In this document: one piece after another, positions 36,348 to 49,916 of the stretch
How the letters are laid out: each line of letters starts with the position of its first letter
Position numbering within the stretch: the first letter of the stretch is position 1
Source: Entrophospora sp. SA101
Taxonomy: Eukaryota > Glomeromycota > Glomeromycetes > Entrophosporales > Entrophosporaceae
Direction of reading: 5' to 3'
DNA length: 64,000 bases
Assembly: GCA_958430865.1 (NCBI GenBank)
Contig: CAUDNR010004489.1
Coordinates: forward strand, 84,702 to 148,701
Made by a program: the position numbers and the translations under genes
Notes under the pieces: generated by a model
What the model saw: the letters and a program-made list of their open reading frames with translations, nothing else
What the model was told of the DNA's origin: nothing
The model's database searches: none

Positions 36348-38910
36348 ACACACATGCCATATGCACACACACATATATATATACATACACACACTTAAGA
36401 TCATCTTAGAAAATAGAAAGAAAAGCCAAAGTGGAGCTAATTTTAGGTAAAACGGGTGCAATAACCCTTGATAACTGAACACCCATCATCATCAATCATC
36501 ATTAATAAACATTCAATCATCATCAATCAATCAATTAATTAATTGGATCAGACTAGACTCGACAAATCAGTTTATTCTCAAAAATGTATACATGAAATAT
36601 GGAAGTGATTGATTGATCAATTCATTTAAATATGGAATAAACTGAATTTTCTTCAAATAAATTATAAATAAATATGTTTTTTATATATTATTAATGTAAA
36701 TAATTTATAAATTATATTACAATTTTGCTTTAAATGATTATTTTCGAAGAATAAATTTATTTCTTTTTCATTCAGTATAAAACTTTCAAAAGCGTAGTTA
36801 AAGTGTAATTAGTAGTGGTAAAGCATTCAAACAAAAAAATGCTTGCTTGATATTGATTGATGTATTTCTCTGGTTCACAAATTTATATTCATTTCATTTG
36901 GATCGATAAATACATTCAATGAATCATGCATGGTTTGATCTGTCTGATTTGATTATTTATTAACAAGCAACATTTACTATATGTTTTTCCAATCCTATGT
37001 AAGTTGTGAGGATCTAATACGAATAAAAAAAAAGATTTTTATTATTATACAGTTTAATATTAATTATATAAATCGGGTGACTAAATTTAAAGGTAAATTT
37101 GATAATTAATTTTAAAGCCGAAATTTATTATATATATATTTTCTAACGTGAAATGAGTATTCCTCTATTAGCTAGTTAATTATAAGAAACATAAACAAAA
37201 CAGGATGAGCAAACATTAAAATTGATCGAATAGATTTTGGTTTAAAAAAAATTGGGAGCATTTCTTCAAACATGATGAATTTCAAAACTGCGGAACGATA
37301 CACACACGGCTTTGCCTACACGGGAAAAAAGGACAGGAAAATTAATCTCATTTAACGTTCTTAACACCGTCATGAAAAAACGTTGTATGAGCCTTTTATT
37401 ATTAGTTTGTTAATTATATATATAACTAAACTAGATTAATTATATGCTATTTAAAAGATCCTCCCGCTCAAGTTCGCCTGGAATGAAGAAAAATTTAAAA
37501 GTAAAAATAATTGATGCAGATATTGACATTTTATTTTACAATATTGCTTTTTTTTTTTTTTGAAAAACAAATATATGGCCATTTTTCACGTTGCCAACAT
37601 CATAGCTACTATGATTATTGTTACATACTATCAATATTTTTTTCATCGGAGGTTTTCTATTAGATAAATAAATACTAGCCCCATTATTATTTTATTGATA
37701 AAAATCCAGGGATTAATAAATGATAAAGGATATAAGTGAAAAATATATACATTAGTGAGACCAAATAATAGGTAATACATTCCATTCCAAAATTCACCCA
37801 AAAATTATTTTGCCTTCTGAATAAGTTGTAAAAATCATTCCGAAAAATAAACGAATAGATCTAATATTGATCACAAGTGTCAGATTTAATTGAAATTTCC
37901 TTCCACAAACATGTAAGTTAGTGCCTTGACAACTATAGAATTTTTTCCACATGTTGGAAGGCTTTGGACAAGTGAGAGGCTTTAACAGCCTCTTTGACAA
38001 CAATGCAATATTTAGAGCCGCACCCCCCGAAATTTATTTGCATCATTGAATCATTGGAGATGAGGTCAGATTAGCCTTTATGCACGCAGGAAAAATAAAA
38101 AGAATGATTGTAATTTTTTAAATACTTGAGCCCTGGAGGCAATATGCTTCAACTTTCGATGATCAAACAAGGTGCATATTGAATTGGTTTTTTGGTGTTT
38201 CCAAATTATTCAGGAGTAGCTTTTCCATCTTCAATAGTTGTTGATTTTTTTTATTTTTGACATTCCTTATATCATCATTATTTATGATAAAGAGTCTTAT
38301 AATTACCTATATAATGTAGAAGATATAATTTCATCAATAAAATATTAGGCTATTTTATAAAAAAAATGGGATATTAATATCTCTGAATCACATCAAATAG
38401 TATTTCCGACTATAAATAAAATCTTATTATAAACTTGGTTTTTTTTTGTCCATTTTAATTTAATAATTACTCTTAAATAGTACATGTCTTTCTTTTGGTA
38501 GGCCACTTATTGCCCAAATCAACTAGAAATAGTTGTTTAGCAATTCCCGCGTCCGAAGCTTTAAGATTCAGAGGTGAAATACTTTTTTAATTTTTTATTT
38601 ATCTTTATTGAACTAAAGAATTTAGAAAATCCCAAATTATTGTAAAATCCCTTAATTCGTGGATATAAGCGAATACTGCGCCGGATTTTCTTAGCAAAGT
38701 CAAAAATTTGTAAACAATAATAAAAATATTAAAATAATTTTTGGTAAAAAAAATTGGAAGTTGGTCAATTGTAAACATTTAAACATTTAATACTGAAGAT
38801 CAATCCTCACAATTTACTACATAATTTTCAAAATTTTATAATGATTTATTAATTCACTGACAAAATAACAAACATAAAAATGCAATTATCATTATATTAA
38901 ATTAAATAAA
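36348..38910. other. Gene-poor stretch between phosphoesterase and chitinase
   Basis: No protein gene recognised. It contains CA/TA repeats near 36365-36390 and ATCA runs near 36480-36530. A segment near 37895-38030 resembles 52485-52575 (TTGGAAGGCTTTGGACAAGT against TTGGAAGCTTTGGAGAAGT). A copy of the 33895 repeat lies at ~38284. A possible small-subunit rRNA scrap lies near 38540-38700. Confidence 0.4.
38540..38700 (+). other. Possible small-subunit rRNA-derived scrap
   Basis: TTCAGAGGTGAAATACTT at ~38570 resembles the conserved SSU rRNA segment around GAGGTGAAAT. Further on come CTTTATTGAAC and GAATACTGCGCCGGATTTTC, in an order loosely like the following SSU region but separated by AT-rich insertions. 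It may be a mitochondrial or nuclear rRNA fragment that has decayed, or chance. Not a functional rRNA gene. Confidence 0.22.
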
Positions 38911-40466
38911 TTATTCAAAACATTTCCTCACATTTTCATAAATACTTTTAGGATAAGATAGATGATTCAAATTTTTATCTAATTCATCTTTACCACCTAA
39001 TCCATTAAAAGATGCTAACAATAAAGAACGATCATCACTAGTTGGATAATCAGAGCTTAATTCCCAGAACATTACACCACGTAAACACTTGTCTCTAATA
39101 TATTCAGTTTTATATGTGACAACTTTTGGTGTGTCATAGGTGACCAATTCACGTTGACTTGATGAATAACTGAAACTTGCTATAGACTTATCATCAAAAT
39201 ACTCAATTGCATCTTCTTTAGGAAGTTTTTTATAATCATAGATACCTGCCTCCCATGTCCCTTCTCCGACACCATTAAATGATGAGCCTAGTCCATTTGT
39301 TTCTTGAAATGCGCGGCCATATACGGGCATTCCAATGACAATTTTGTGACCAGGAATTCCTTGACCCAAGTAGTATAGCACCGCTTTGTTAATAGAAATC
39401 TCCTCGCCATATAGATTTGATTGATGTCCTGTAACACTTGACCATGATCCTTGGAAATCATATGCCATAAGGTAAAAAATGTCCAAGTATTTTTCCATTT
39501 CTCTTAATTTCATTATTTTGTAAACGTTCTCTCCGCATGGTACAGCAGCTGTTAAAAGGTATCGTTGAGCTTCGTTTTTTGATTCAGCATATTGATCTAA
39601 TGCTTCCCTAAGATCTTTAAGTAATTTTACATAGTTATTGGCATCATCCTCATTCCCTGGATATTCCCAATCAACTATAACGATAATGACGATTATGATG
39701 ATGACAAAAAAAAATTTTTTTTGTTAGAGCGTTCAAAAATCAAATATAAAAACAATATAACATCAAGAAAAAACAAAAAAAAATTACTATCTAATCCATC
39801 TAATCCCAAATCATTCATTAGCTTAATTGCAGTATCAACAAATCTTTCTCTAGATTTATGAGAAGAAGCAACAGCTGGGAAATTAGTAGACCAAGTCCAA
39901 CCGCCAATTGACAAACTGACTTTAAGGTGTCTATTCTTCTTCTTTAACAAGTATAATTGTTTGAAATTTCCATATAAATTCTTTTCGTTATCATTCCAAG
40001 AATCATCCTCGAAATGAATATCAGTGTCAGACCATGAGTCACCCAAAAATACATCGCCATCACTTTTAAAATTTGCAAACGCGTATAATATGTGAGTAAT
40101 CTTATCAAAGTCCAAGTCTTGTATAAAAAATTTTCGTCCATATATTGACCAAGAAGGAAAATAAGTGGCTATTACTCTTCCATGTCCAGTTGTTGTTGTT
40201 GATTCTTGTGATGGTGGTGGAGATGTTATGTCAGTTATATCAGTTTGTATGGGTGTAGTTGGTTGCTGATTATTTAAATAGAACCAAGGAGGAAAAGTTG
40301 ATAAAATGGCAACACTAACTACAAAAGATAAAGCAATTATCCAATAAGTTGTTTTACAACCACTATTTTTATTATGATGAACGTGTGTTTTTTTTATAGA
40401 GGTATCTGTTGATGAAATATTTGTAGGTTCTTCTTCAGAGGTATTTAAAGGTGAATATTTAGACAT
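38911..40466 (-). CDS. Membrane-anchored GH18 chitinase
   Basis: Two exons on the complement, 40466-39788 and 39674-38911, splice within the active site into 480 aa. A cytoplasmic Ser/Thr/Glu-rich tail of ~38 residues precedes one membrane helix ([18 protein letters not shown], about 41-60) and a Pro/Thr-rich stalk, so a type II membrane protein. The GH18 barrel starts at about residue 98 ([14 protein letters not shown]), with [10 protein letters not shown] and the catalytic DGLDIDWEYPG, where Glu230 is the acid/base. MAYDFQGSW and the late MFWELSSD Trp follow. It should hydrolyse chitin at the cell surface or in the secretory route, fitting wall remodelling. No chitin-binding module is visible. 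It is divergent from the tRNA ligase gene. Confidence 0.92.
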
Positions 40467-41432
40467 TTTAATTTATTAAAAAAAATATTATTACACGAAG
40501 TACATAAATAGACAAAACTTCAACGGTTTCACTATATACCATTTATAATTGGTGAAACCTGTAGAACTGGTGACTATTTGATTAAGTGATAACGTCCAAC
40601 ATCGAAAAAGCAGATAATGGATTATTGTTTGTGACAATCAAGAAAGAAGCTCCATTGAGAAAATGGTCATTATAAGACTCCTTGTAAATGGCGTGGGAAA
40701 AAAGGGCAGTGGAAGACCACAAGACATGAAAGTACACTTATCAAATATTTGAGAATCAGTTCCCGAGAACATTAAATTTTTACGGTGATTTTTTAGCTGA
40801 AAATACTTTAGCTAAAAAATAACCAAATAAATATAAGTCAACCAACTACCTTCAACGCAATGTTTAGCATTGCTACTTGTTGTATTTCATTGAATTTTGT
40901 AAATGTCTAGAGAGCATAATGGAAATTTGAAACGGTACACTAATTTTTTATATTGTGCAACGTAGCTTTACAATACACGGCAAACATTCTGGCAATAAAA
41001 AGTAAGTGATAAACTGGATTTGAATTGGATCTGAACTTGATCTCCAATTTAGAAAGGTAACGACTATACTGGCGAAGTTTCAGAAGCAATGAGTTCTGTA
41101 TAACGTTTCGTGTAACAACAAACTTCCACTATGCTTGTCTAGAGATAATTTTGTAAATGATATAAAAGTGTTTTAGTAATCCTACTAATTTTTTTGTTCA
41201 GCAGATTAATTGTTATGAACATATATACATTTAAATAAATAATTATTTTGAAGAGGTTTAGAAAAACTTGAATTAGACATTTTTGCAAGTAATAGTAATA
41301 GTAATAGTAAATAAAGATTTATGTACACGTTTGTAGTACACTTGATATTATCCGCAGGAATTCTCAAAAATCTTTTTTCTAGTTTTATTATTATCTAAAA
41401 TAAAACAAAAATCATCTAATTTAAAACTCGAA
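40467..41432. other. Divergent promoter region, chitinase / tRNA ligase
   Basis: 966 bp between the start codons of the minus-strand chitinase and the plus-strand tRNA ligase. No gene seen. A short (TAATAG)n run lies near 41290-41312. Both promoters must lie here. Confidence 0.5.
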
Positions 41433-43460
41433 ATGTATAAAGTAAGCGAGGACGATAGACAAAAGGCTCATGAGCTTGTTAAATCACTTTATAATATAAA
41501 AAAACCTACTGGAATGACTAGACGAACTAAAAGTGTAAAAAAAACAGATCATGTTCATGAGCCTTCAGGTCTAACTATATCATCGTGGAGGATGAATGAA
41601 TGGGATTATAAAAAAGGCCTCGTTCCTATTATGGCTAGAGGACTATTTACTAGAAAAACTGAAGAGGAAAAATATGAAATAGTTATTCGTGGTTATAATA
41701 AATTTTTCAATATTGATGAAACGGAAGATACCAAAGTAAATGTTGATATTGATGTGTCATCGTTTTTCAAAAAAACAAATAAATTATGATAATAAATATA
41801 TATATTTTTTAGTGGGAAAATATAGAATCTAATACTGAAAGTCCTTATGAACTCACAATTAAGGAAAATGGATGTATAATATTTATTGGTGGACTTCCTG
41901 GTGGTCATCTTCTTATAACTAGTAAACATTCATTGGGAATAAAGCAAGGAGGAGTTTCTTTACACGCAATAAAAGGTAAAGAATGGGTGGAAAAACATCT
42001 TGCCAAAGCAGGAAAATCTCAAACTGATCTTGCGACTTTTTTGTATGAAAATAAATTAACGGCTGTAGCAGAGGTATATGAACAATAATATTTTACCATT
42101 GATAATATTATATTTAAAAGCTAATTATAATTTTTTACTTTTGTTGTAAATAAATAAATAAATTGGTTAATTAAGCTTTGTGATGATAGTTTTGAGGAAC
42201 ATATCTTGCCATATCCTCCTGAAATGAGTGGCCTTTATCTTCATGGATTGAATTATAATGTAATTGAATTGAAGACATGGCCTGGTGAAAAAGTTAATGA
42301 ATTTGCTAAAGAATGGGGATTTATACCAACACATTATATTATGAAAAAAAATGTTGAAGAAATTAAAGAGTTTACAAATGAAATTGGAAAAGATGGGCAT
42401 TATGATGGAAGAGCAATTGAAGGATTTGTAGTTAGAACAAAGTACAAATCAACTGGTGAATGTTTCTTTTTCAAAGTTAAATATGAGGAACCATATTTAA
42501 TGTATCGTGAATTGAGAGAAGTAACGAAAGCAATTATAAATGGGAAACCACCAAGATTCAAATATAAATTAACTCAAGAATATAATGTTTGGGTGAAGGA
42601 AAAATTAAAAACAGAACCAGATATTTTCAAGGGATATCTAAAAAATCAAGGAATTTTTAGAATAAGAGAAATGTTCTTGAATGATTTGAAATTGACAGGC
42701 GATGCATTAAATTCTGATAAACTAGCAAAATTAGATAATGATCAAATAAATAAAGAACTCAAAAAAACATTGATCATCACAGTTGCCTCAATTGGATGTG
42801 GAAAGACATCATTATCAACGGCACTTACTAAATTGTTTGGATTTGGACATGTACAAAATGATGATAAAAAAAAACGATTAAACTTTTATAATGATATCAA
42901 TAAACTGTTAGAAACAAATGGTGTTGTTATAGCAGATAGGTATGATGAACTAATCTTCAATTTTGATTTATTATTAATATTTTGAAATTTAAATTTAATA
43001 AATTTAATTTAGGAATAATCATACTTTAGAACATCGTAAAACATTAATTGAATCTGTGAAATCAGCACATCAAAATCTTTCTATAATTGCTTTATATTGG
43101 GATCATAATCTAGAAGATCTAAAAGGAATTTTTGAGATTAATTCAAAACGAGTTATTGAGAGAGGAGAACATCATCAAACACTTAGACCAGAAAATCCTC
43201 ATTTTAAAAAAATCATGTGGTCATTTCTTGAAAGCTTTGAACCACTTAATTCCAACAATGGAGTTGATGATCAATATGATCTTGTGATAGATTTGGATAT
43301 TAGCAATGATTTAAAATCTAATATAAAAATAACAAAAGATCAACTCAAAACAATTCTTGAAATAAAAGAACCATCAGAAGAAGAAATTGATAATGCAATA
43401 GAAAAAGCATTACAATATGAATCAACTGTTCGTAAGACTCGTAACAAAAAAAATCCATGA
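41433..43460 (+). CDS. TRL1: Fungal tRNA ligase Trl1, ligase plus kinase domains only
   Basis: Exons 41433-41735, 41813-42073, 42176-42939 and 43013-43460, in phase, give 591 aa. The N-terminal adenylyltransferase domain has the KENGCI motif with nucleophile Lys118 and later AIEGFVVRTKY and FFFKVKYEEPYLMYRE. The polynucleotide-kinase domain has the P-loop ASIGCGKTS (Lys398) and VVIADRNNH. Trl1 seals tRNA exons after intron excision and joins HAC1-type mRNA. The usual third domain, a cyclic phosphodiesterase with two HxT motifs, is missing: the frame stops at 43458-43460, right after an A8 run. One base fewer would continue for about 31 codons (KIHDANKIIEPPGEV...), but no HxT motif was seen there. 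Either the phosphodiesterase is separate in this fungus or the gene is damaged. Confidence 0.88.
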
Positions 43461-44490
43461 TGCTAATAAAATCATTGAACCGCCAGGTGAAGTAATTCTT
43501 TCTGTGATGAACTGCATTCTAACTAAATTTTTCTTTAGGAAAAAATAATTACAATGTTTCATAACTTCACCACAAGATTTAAATAGTATACTTTAATAAT
43601 TTGTAGGGTTTTTACTATGCAAATCATTTAAAAATTTTCAATGCATCCTCATGTATATAATAATCTGGTGAAATCAAAGTAAAACTTGAATTATTTATGA
43701 AATACTTCTTTATTTTTGAATATAAATTGCAAATCTGATTCAAGGGAATCATTACATATTAGAGTTTTGATTTTTACAATTATCACGTGATTTCAATCGA
43801 AGAATATGGTTCTGCTACTCGAATTTCTCTCAATACATGGAACTCTATCAATCGCTAACGAATTTTGTCATCTTTGTTATATTTTTAAATTCTTTTATGG
43901 AACCAGAATTTTTAAACGATTTTAAGAATTTATATATTACCCAAAAATTATATTTTAATTAAGTGATAAATATTAATGGAAATATGCAATAAAATCCTTT
44001 AAATATTAATATTTATGCACATGCGTAAGCTATTTGATATAGACATTATTCATTATTTATCAATCTTTTCTTTAAAGGACTCACATTAGGTATAAATCAC
44101 GTGGCGGTTCCATGTTTCAGAACCAGTTTCCTACCACCATCCCTACACATTAATTATTCCAAAATAGATCGCCTCCTTCAATCTAGGAGAAGTAACACTA
44201 TACCTAAAATTTCAACGAAAGATGCTGTAATCGCCTTTTATGCAAGCTTTTAATTTTCTTCAGGGGGTGATTTAGAAATAGATTTAAATTTAAAACGTTA
44301 AATCATTGAACTAATACTACCAAGTATTACAATCTTATTTCGCATTATTTTGTTGAAAATAAAATTTTTGCCAATAATTGAATTCGCTGTGACGAAGTTT
44401 GACTGTATTCATTTTAACAAATAGGTGAATATTATTCTCGACACTTAAGATCCAGAGAACCATTCTAGTGTTCCTTATTAATAAATTTTT
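43461..44490. other. Region downstream of tRNA ligase, no gene seen
   Basis: AT-rich. Apart from the ~31-codon frame extending the tRNA ligase in another phase (43461-43548) nothing coding is recognised. Confidence 0.4.
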
Positions 44491-44499
44491 TTAAAAAAG

Positions 44500-45260
44500 T
44501 TCTTTAAAAGATCCAATGAAAATGTCTTGCCTTCAGATACACTAATTTTACTTGATATTTAACATCTTGATCCCCGACAAAAAAATCAAAGAAAAAGCAT
44601 TATGATATTATTTGGATAGTTAAATGATCCGATCTGGAAAGAGTTGTTACGCGACCTTTAACCATAAGATGTTGGATAGTTTTTTTTTTCAATAATCAAA
44701 ATTTTATTACAAAATGACAATGATTATTATTTTATACGTAACCAATTAAGGGCAACAAATTTGTTTCCGGTACTTAAATATAATCATGCCGGTTCATTTT
44801 ACCATCAATTTTTATTGTTGGTCTAAGGTTTTCAATATTTAATCTGTTTTAGAGTTCTTCAAGACTATCATTATTAAATATTCTAAACTCACTCTCATCA
44901 CTCCAAATGATATCTTTCCAATTAATATTATTGCTGTTTCAGTTTACCAGTATCATTCTCGAGTTGCTGCTTGCTTAGTCTTCTCTAGCAAATTCTTCTT
45001 TATTGTCCTTTTCTTTCTTTGAAAAGTTTTAAACATACACTCCTTTAGATAAAAATATTGAACATCCTAAAACAATTAATTACAAATGCGTTCTGTCATT
45101 TCGTAACAATATTCACGCCACAAAAACGTACATAGTAATAAATATATTTATCAGTCGATACTTTTGTTGACCATCCACTATTTGAAATAACAGTTTCTAT
45201 TTTCCTTAAACTTTTCAACTCTATCTCTTTCTGGATGTTCCAACTATATTTGTTCTTGCA
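44500..45260 (-). pseudogene. Tc1/mariner-type transposase remnant
   Basis: On the complement around 44960-44800 the reading NWKDIIWSDESEFRIFNNDS, followed by stops and PTIKIDGKMNRHDYI, has the W(S)DES block typical of the first catalytic Asp of Tc1/mariner DDE transposases. Lys/Arg-rich sequence upstream (LLEKTKQAATRE) fits the preceding region. Many stops and shifts are present. No terminal inverted repeats were found by eye. Confidence 0.45.
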
Positions 45261-45600
45261 AGGCTAAATGTATTAGAAATACATTATGTTCAAATAGACT
45301 TTTTATTTATTAATTCTTGATTTAGGCAAATATTAGTCGGACGCATAAAAAAATATAAGACGGTTAATTTGTTTTGGTTAATAAAATTTAAGATCACATG
45401 TTTTTACGAACAACTGGCAATATAGGCCAAAAAAGGATCATCAAACTTTCTCAACGAAGTTTATAATTTATAAAATAATAAATAATTTATTAAATGATAA
45501 TAACAATAACAATGACCAATAATAGTGACAATAATAATAATAATAATTAATAATAATAATTAATAAATAAATATATAATTCACAGGAATTAAAAAGCTAA

Positions 45601-47610
45601 TTAATCATCATTATCCTCCTCATCGTTATTTGATGATAATCTTGACAATCTCCTTCTTGGTGTCTCAACATCTGAATTATCTGTAGTAGTATTATAATTA
45701 TTACCTTCACCAGTGGTTTCAAATCCTGATTCATCATAATCTGTATTTTCTGGATTCATTGACTCTGAGTGTGACTATATAAAGAAGAAAAAAATATTAG
45801 GAATTTGAAATTGGGGATTTTTTAAAATTTAAAAAAAAATTCATAAAAGTTTACAGTTATAGAATCATCATCATCTGATATATTGCTCGACTCATCATTA
45901 TTTGATACAAATTCGGATCCACCATTTTCCACTTGCTCTTCATCTTCATCAGGATGATTTCTTAATGTTTTCATTTTACCATTATGTTGAACTCCTAACC
46001 ACTTGTCATTATCAATTTCTTGTTCTTGGCGCCCACCAACACCACCATAATCATCATTAACACCATCATTATCATCATTATTAGCAACACCACCATTGTC
46101 ATTATATTTTATTGTTTTTAATGGTGGTGATGAAGAAGTTTTCCATTGAGAAACAATAATTTTCCACGAGAATATTGAAAAGAATATCTCCCAGAAGATA
46201 AATAATAAAATGAAGGCTATTCCAGTTGAGACATAATGATAATACATGAGATATCTGGGTTTTTTTTGGAGTGAGTATTCAAATAAAATATTATTGAGGA
46301 TAAGTCACAAGTACAAATATATTTATCATAAAGAAGGGTGTGTGAATACCTTAATCCTCTGAAATGTGCATCTAATTGTATATTTGCATTATAAACTTCC
46401 GGATTTTTATCTGGTATAGTAAGATATGCATGGGTCATTGGACTATCCTAATAATTATTATTATTATATTGAGAAGAAGTAAATTATTTTCCTGAATGAT
46501 TAAATTTGTTTTGTGGTGGAATAGAAAGGAAAGAAACAAACTTACACCATTTTCAATAAAATTTTCAAACATTACAACTTTCAACTTTTGATCTTCCTTG
46601 ACAAATCCCAAGACTAATGGGATTAATTTCCAAATTGTTGAAGTAATACGAAGTAATTTGGATTTATAAGTAAGTATACACTTTAAATAAAAATGATTAT
46701 ATATGTTAAAATAATATTGAATTAGAGAGTTTCATAAGAGAAAAAAAAATCATAAATTAGTATTTTTTGAGTATAATTACTGGTCGACCAGAAGACTGAA
46801 TTGTATTATTATCCTTGGACTTCAATTCCAAATTAATCATAAAGTTGCCTATTAAAAATATTTTTCTTGTTATGATTATAATATACTAAAGCTTCTTGCA
46901 AGCCAGATAACTTATTAAGCTTGCAAGCTTATTAAATTATTCAATATATGTGTATATGTACCCAAATCAATATTTCGATCTGATTCAGGAACATCCAAAT
47001 CAATTGAAATATCATAAGCTTGATCTGCTGATAGAAACTATGAAAAATAAAAAAATTATTATTTGAAATTTGAAATAAGAATCAAGAGCAATAATAGAGT
47101 GATAATAAAATCTTGAGATAATTAATGATAACATACATCTGAATATAATCCATTTTCAGTGAAATCGATCATACTATGAATCAATTTGTCTTGACTATTT
47201 ATCATAACGTAGAAAAGCATGTAAACATTTTTCAAACCCATTTCTAAAAAAATTTCATATTAAATAAATACTTACTGATATTGTAAATGAACTGGTTTTG
47301 AGTGCGCGATTTTTGGAATATAGACATAATAAAATGCTATATATGAAAGAAATGCAAAACTTACTAATGTTGCAACTGCTACAAATATAAAAATAGATTT
47401 TATAGTAATTCGTTGAGCTTTTTGTGCTGAAAAAAGGTCAACCAGACTATTCAAATATGGATCAATAATATTCCAAAAGGGCGAAAAAAAGAATGATATT
47501 GCCTATCGATCATTATGATTAATTGAAAAATTTAGTATTATTCATTCTACAAATATTGTTAAGCTGACGACAATATCAATTCACGCATTATTAAATACCT
47601 TGAAAAGCAT
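45601..47610 (-). CDS. Seipin, lipid-droplet assembly protein
   Basis: Nine exons on the complement: 47610-47599, 47502-47276, 47194-47137, 47037-46962, 46848-46781, 46680-46546, 46447-46350, 46254-45855 and 45774-45601, in phase, about 415 aa. The first exon is only 12 nt (MLFK). Membrane helix 1 is near residues 35-60 (IKSIFIFVAVATLVSFAFLS), then PVHLQYH, the luminal core with QAYDISIDLDVPESDRN and LGNFMINLEL, and helix 2 near 235-258 (VSTGIAFILLFIFWEIFF). This topology and the DVPES/LGNFM blocks define seipin, which organises lipid-droplet budding at ER contact sites. The long Asp/Glu/Asn-rich cytoplasmic tail is low complexity. The exon-3 acceptor at 47195 is a choice: an earlier AG would add 13-15 residues in frame. 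Confidence 0.9.
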
Positions 47611-49916
47611 TTTTAAAGAAAAAATTAGTAAATTTTTAAAAACATAATATAAAAAGTTTTCACGCGATAGGCATATGAATATTTATTGACTGTTGCGGTT
47701 TAAATTACTAACCACATATAATTAAATTTTTGTTATTAATGGATTTTGTGTAATTAAAAAAAAAATTTTTCCCTTTAATTATTATAATAGGTTTGTTTAT
47801 AATAACTGGAAGAACAATTGCATTTATATATAAATAAATAATGGAATACATATAATGTATTTGTGAAAAAAATAAATACAATAAACGAAAAGTATAAAGA
47901 ATTTTTTTTTTGTGGTGCTCAGAAGAATTGCTATGCCACTATGCCACTCAGCAAAGTTTGGTCATATTGTGGATTAGGCTGCTTTGGTCTTTACCTTTAG
48001 GTATAAGTCCAAAGTATTGAATTTTGCAGGTAATTGACCCAAAAGGGTGTGGTTATCTCGCAATATATTCAAAGTTTTTTTGTTTATCCCTTTTAAAATA
48101 TTCTTTATACTCGCTCTACAACGAAAAAATTATATGATAAAAACGTTGGTTAGTAGTATATTTTTATGGGGTTTTTTTGGTAAATTTTTTTGGTAATAAA
48201 TAATTTGTTTTTGTATGGTTTTATTGCTTATTATATTAGAAAGCATGGATAAACGGTTTGCACAAACGACTAAAAGGCAATATTATAAATATACGTAGAT
48301 AATAAATGTATATATATGTACAGAGATAGGAGGTAAAAATAGATTTATATTTTGCTGTGTTTATATTCCTCGATTTAATATTTGTTTCTTGTACGTCTAT
48401 TATCAGTATTTAATAATGTTATTTTCCTATTATTTCAGTTATCAAATTTTGCAAGTTCATTAAATTCAAAGATATAAATATCAGATTATTCTAATTGTAT
48501 TTCACAATATGTTTATTTACCATCTTCAAAAATCATCTTTTCACTATCTTTATTAACACAATATTCTTAACATTCACGTTTTTTCCTACCTTTTTTTTGG
48601 AAATCACATCAATCAAATCAATCAATAATAATTATTATTGACGATGGACGATTTTGATCATCTATTACCTATTTAATTAAATGGTAAAATCTTTTCATTG
48701 ATTAGTATTTTTGAATAACTAATTTTAAGAATTAATTTGCGCCTTATAATTTATTTATTAATTTCCAAATCGTTCAAATGAAATTACTATTATATTATTT
48801 TTTTATTTCTTTAATAAAAATTTAAATATTTCGTCATCTTTAACCTCGTTTTCATTAATTATTTCTCCATCTTCACCATTATCTCCATTAAATACTTGAC
48901 CGTCTTTTAAATTCATATTCATGTTCACAAATAATTTCATCATCTTTAAACATGCCTTCTACATTTTTTATTTTTTCCTTTCACTATCATCAACAATAAC
49001 AACAACAACATCATCTACTACTACTTTTTCATTTTTTCCATTTTACCAACATCTTCAGGTTCTCAAAATTCATCTTTTACTACTGTTGCTTTTTTTTTCT
49101 TTTTACCAACATCTTTAGATTCTCTAGATTCTTCATCTTCATCTGTTAGAACCTTTTTTGTTTTTACTTTAAAAAATATATCAAATTTTTTTTTGGAATA
49201 AGTTTTTATTTATGTTCTTATGTTCCGTTGTACTTTGTAAGTAAATTTATCTCCTAATTGTAGTTAACCTCCTATATAAGAAAAGGAAAAGGCAAGTATA
49301 GACGAGAATCAAAAGCAAGTTTGCGATTATATCACATATGTGGGACCTTTTCCAGTAAAAACGGTCTTCGCAGATTATGAGAAAATTAAAAATTGGTTAT
49401 ATGACAAAACTTAAGGAAATCCTTTGTTACCCAATTACTCATTTTTTCTACTAAGCAAACATGGCCTAATATTTTCACCAATTATAATCTTTGTTATAGA
49501 TTAATATTATGTAAAGACACAAGTTCGGTCAGATGACCTCGGAAGCAGTTTTCAATTTAGACTTATTTTAAAAAAGTATCCGGCCTACAATTTAGCAAAC
49601 AGGGGTCTAATATTTTCATTAATAATTACTTTTATGTTATTATTATATATATTAATATATTAATATATATATATATAGATTAATATTATGTAAAAAACAA
49701 ATTTGGTCAGATGACCTCGGATATTGTTTTTACTATTACTGGAAAAGGTCACATATTTCAATCGTTGAAGAAGTAGTAACCTTTTGGATCGATGAACGAT
49801 CTATTATACATAGATTCATTGAACGTTCGATCTTGGATGTGTTGCTTCCCAGTTTCAAATTCTAGCCAAATAAATTAACTAAAAAATATATAATGAGTAA
49901 AAGCATATTTTAAACT
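47611..49916. other. Gene-poor AT-rich stretch
   Basis: No convincing gene. On the complement, 49160-48806 has Glu/Asp/Lys-rich pieces (ESKDVGKKKKKATV, GDNGEDGEIINENEVKDDE) broken by stops, perhaps the residue of a low-complexity gene. Two copies of a ~90-nt repeat lie at 49453-49543 and 49594-49721. Confidence 0.4.
49453..49721 (+). repeat. Two copies of a ~90-nt dispersed repeat
   Basis: 49453-49543 and 49594-49721 share AGCAAAC, TAATATTTTCA, ATAGATTAATATTATGTAAA and GGTCAGATGACCTCGGA in order. The second copy is stretched by a TA microsatellite. A more diverged third copy is at ~53136-53225. Confidence 0.6.
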
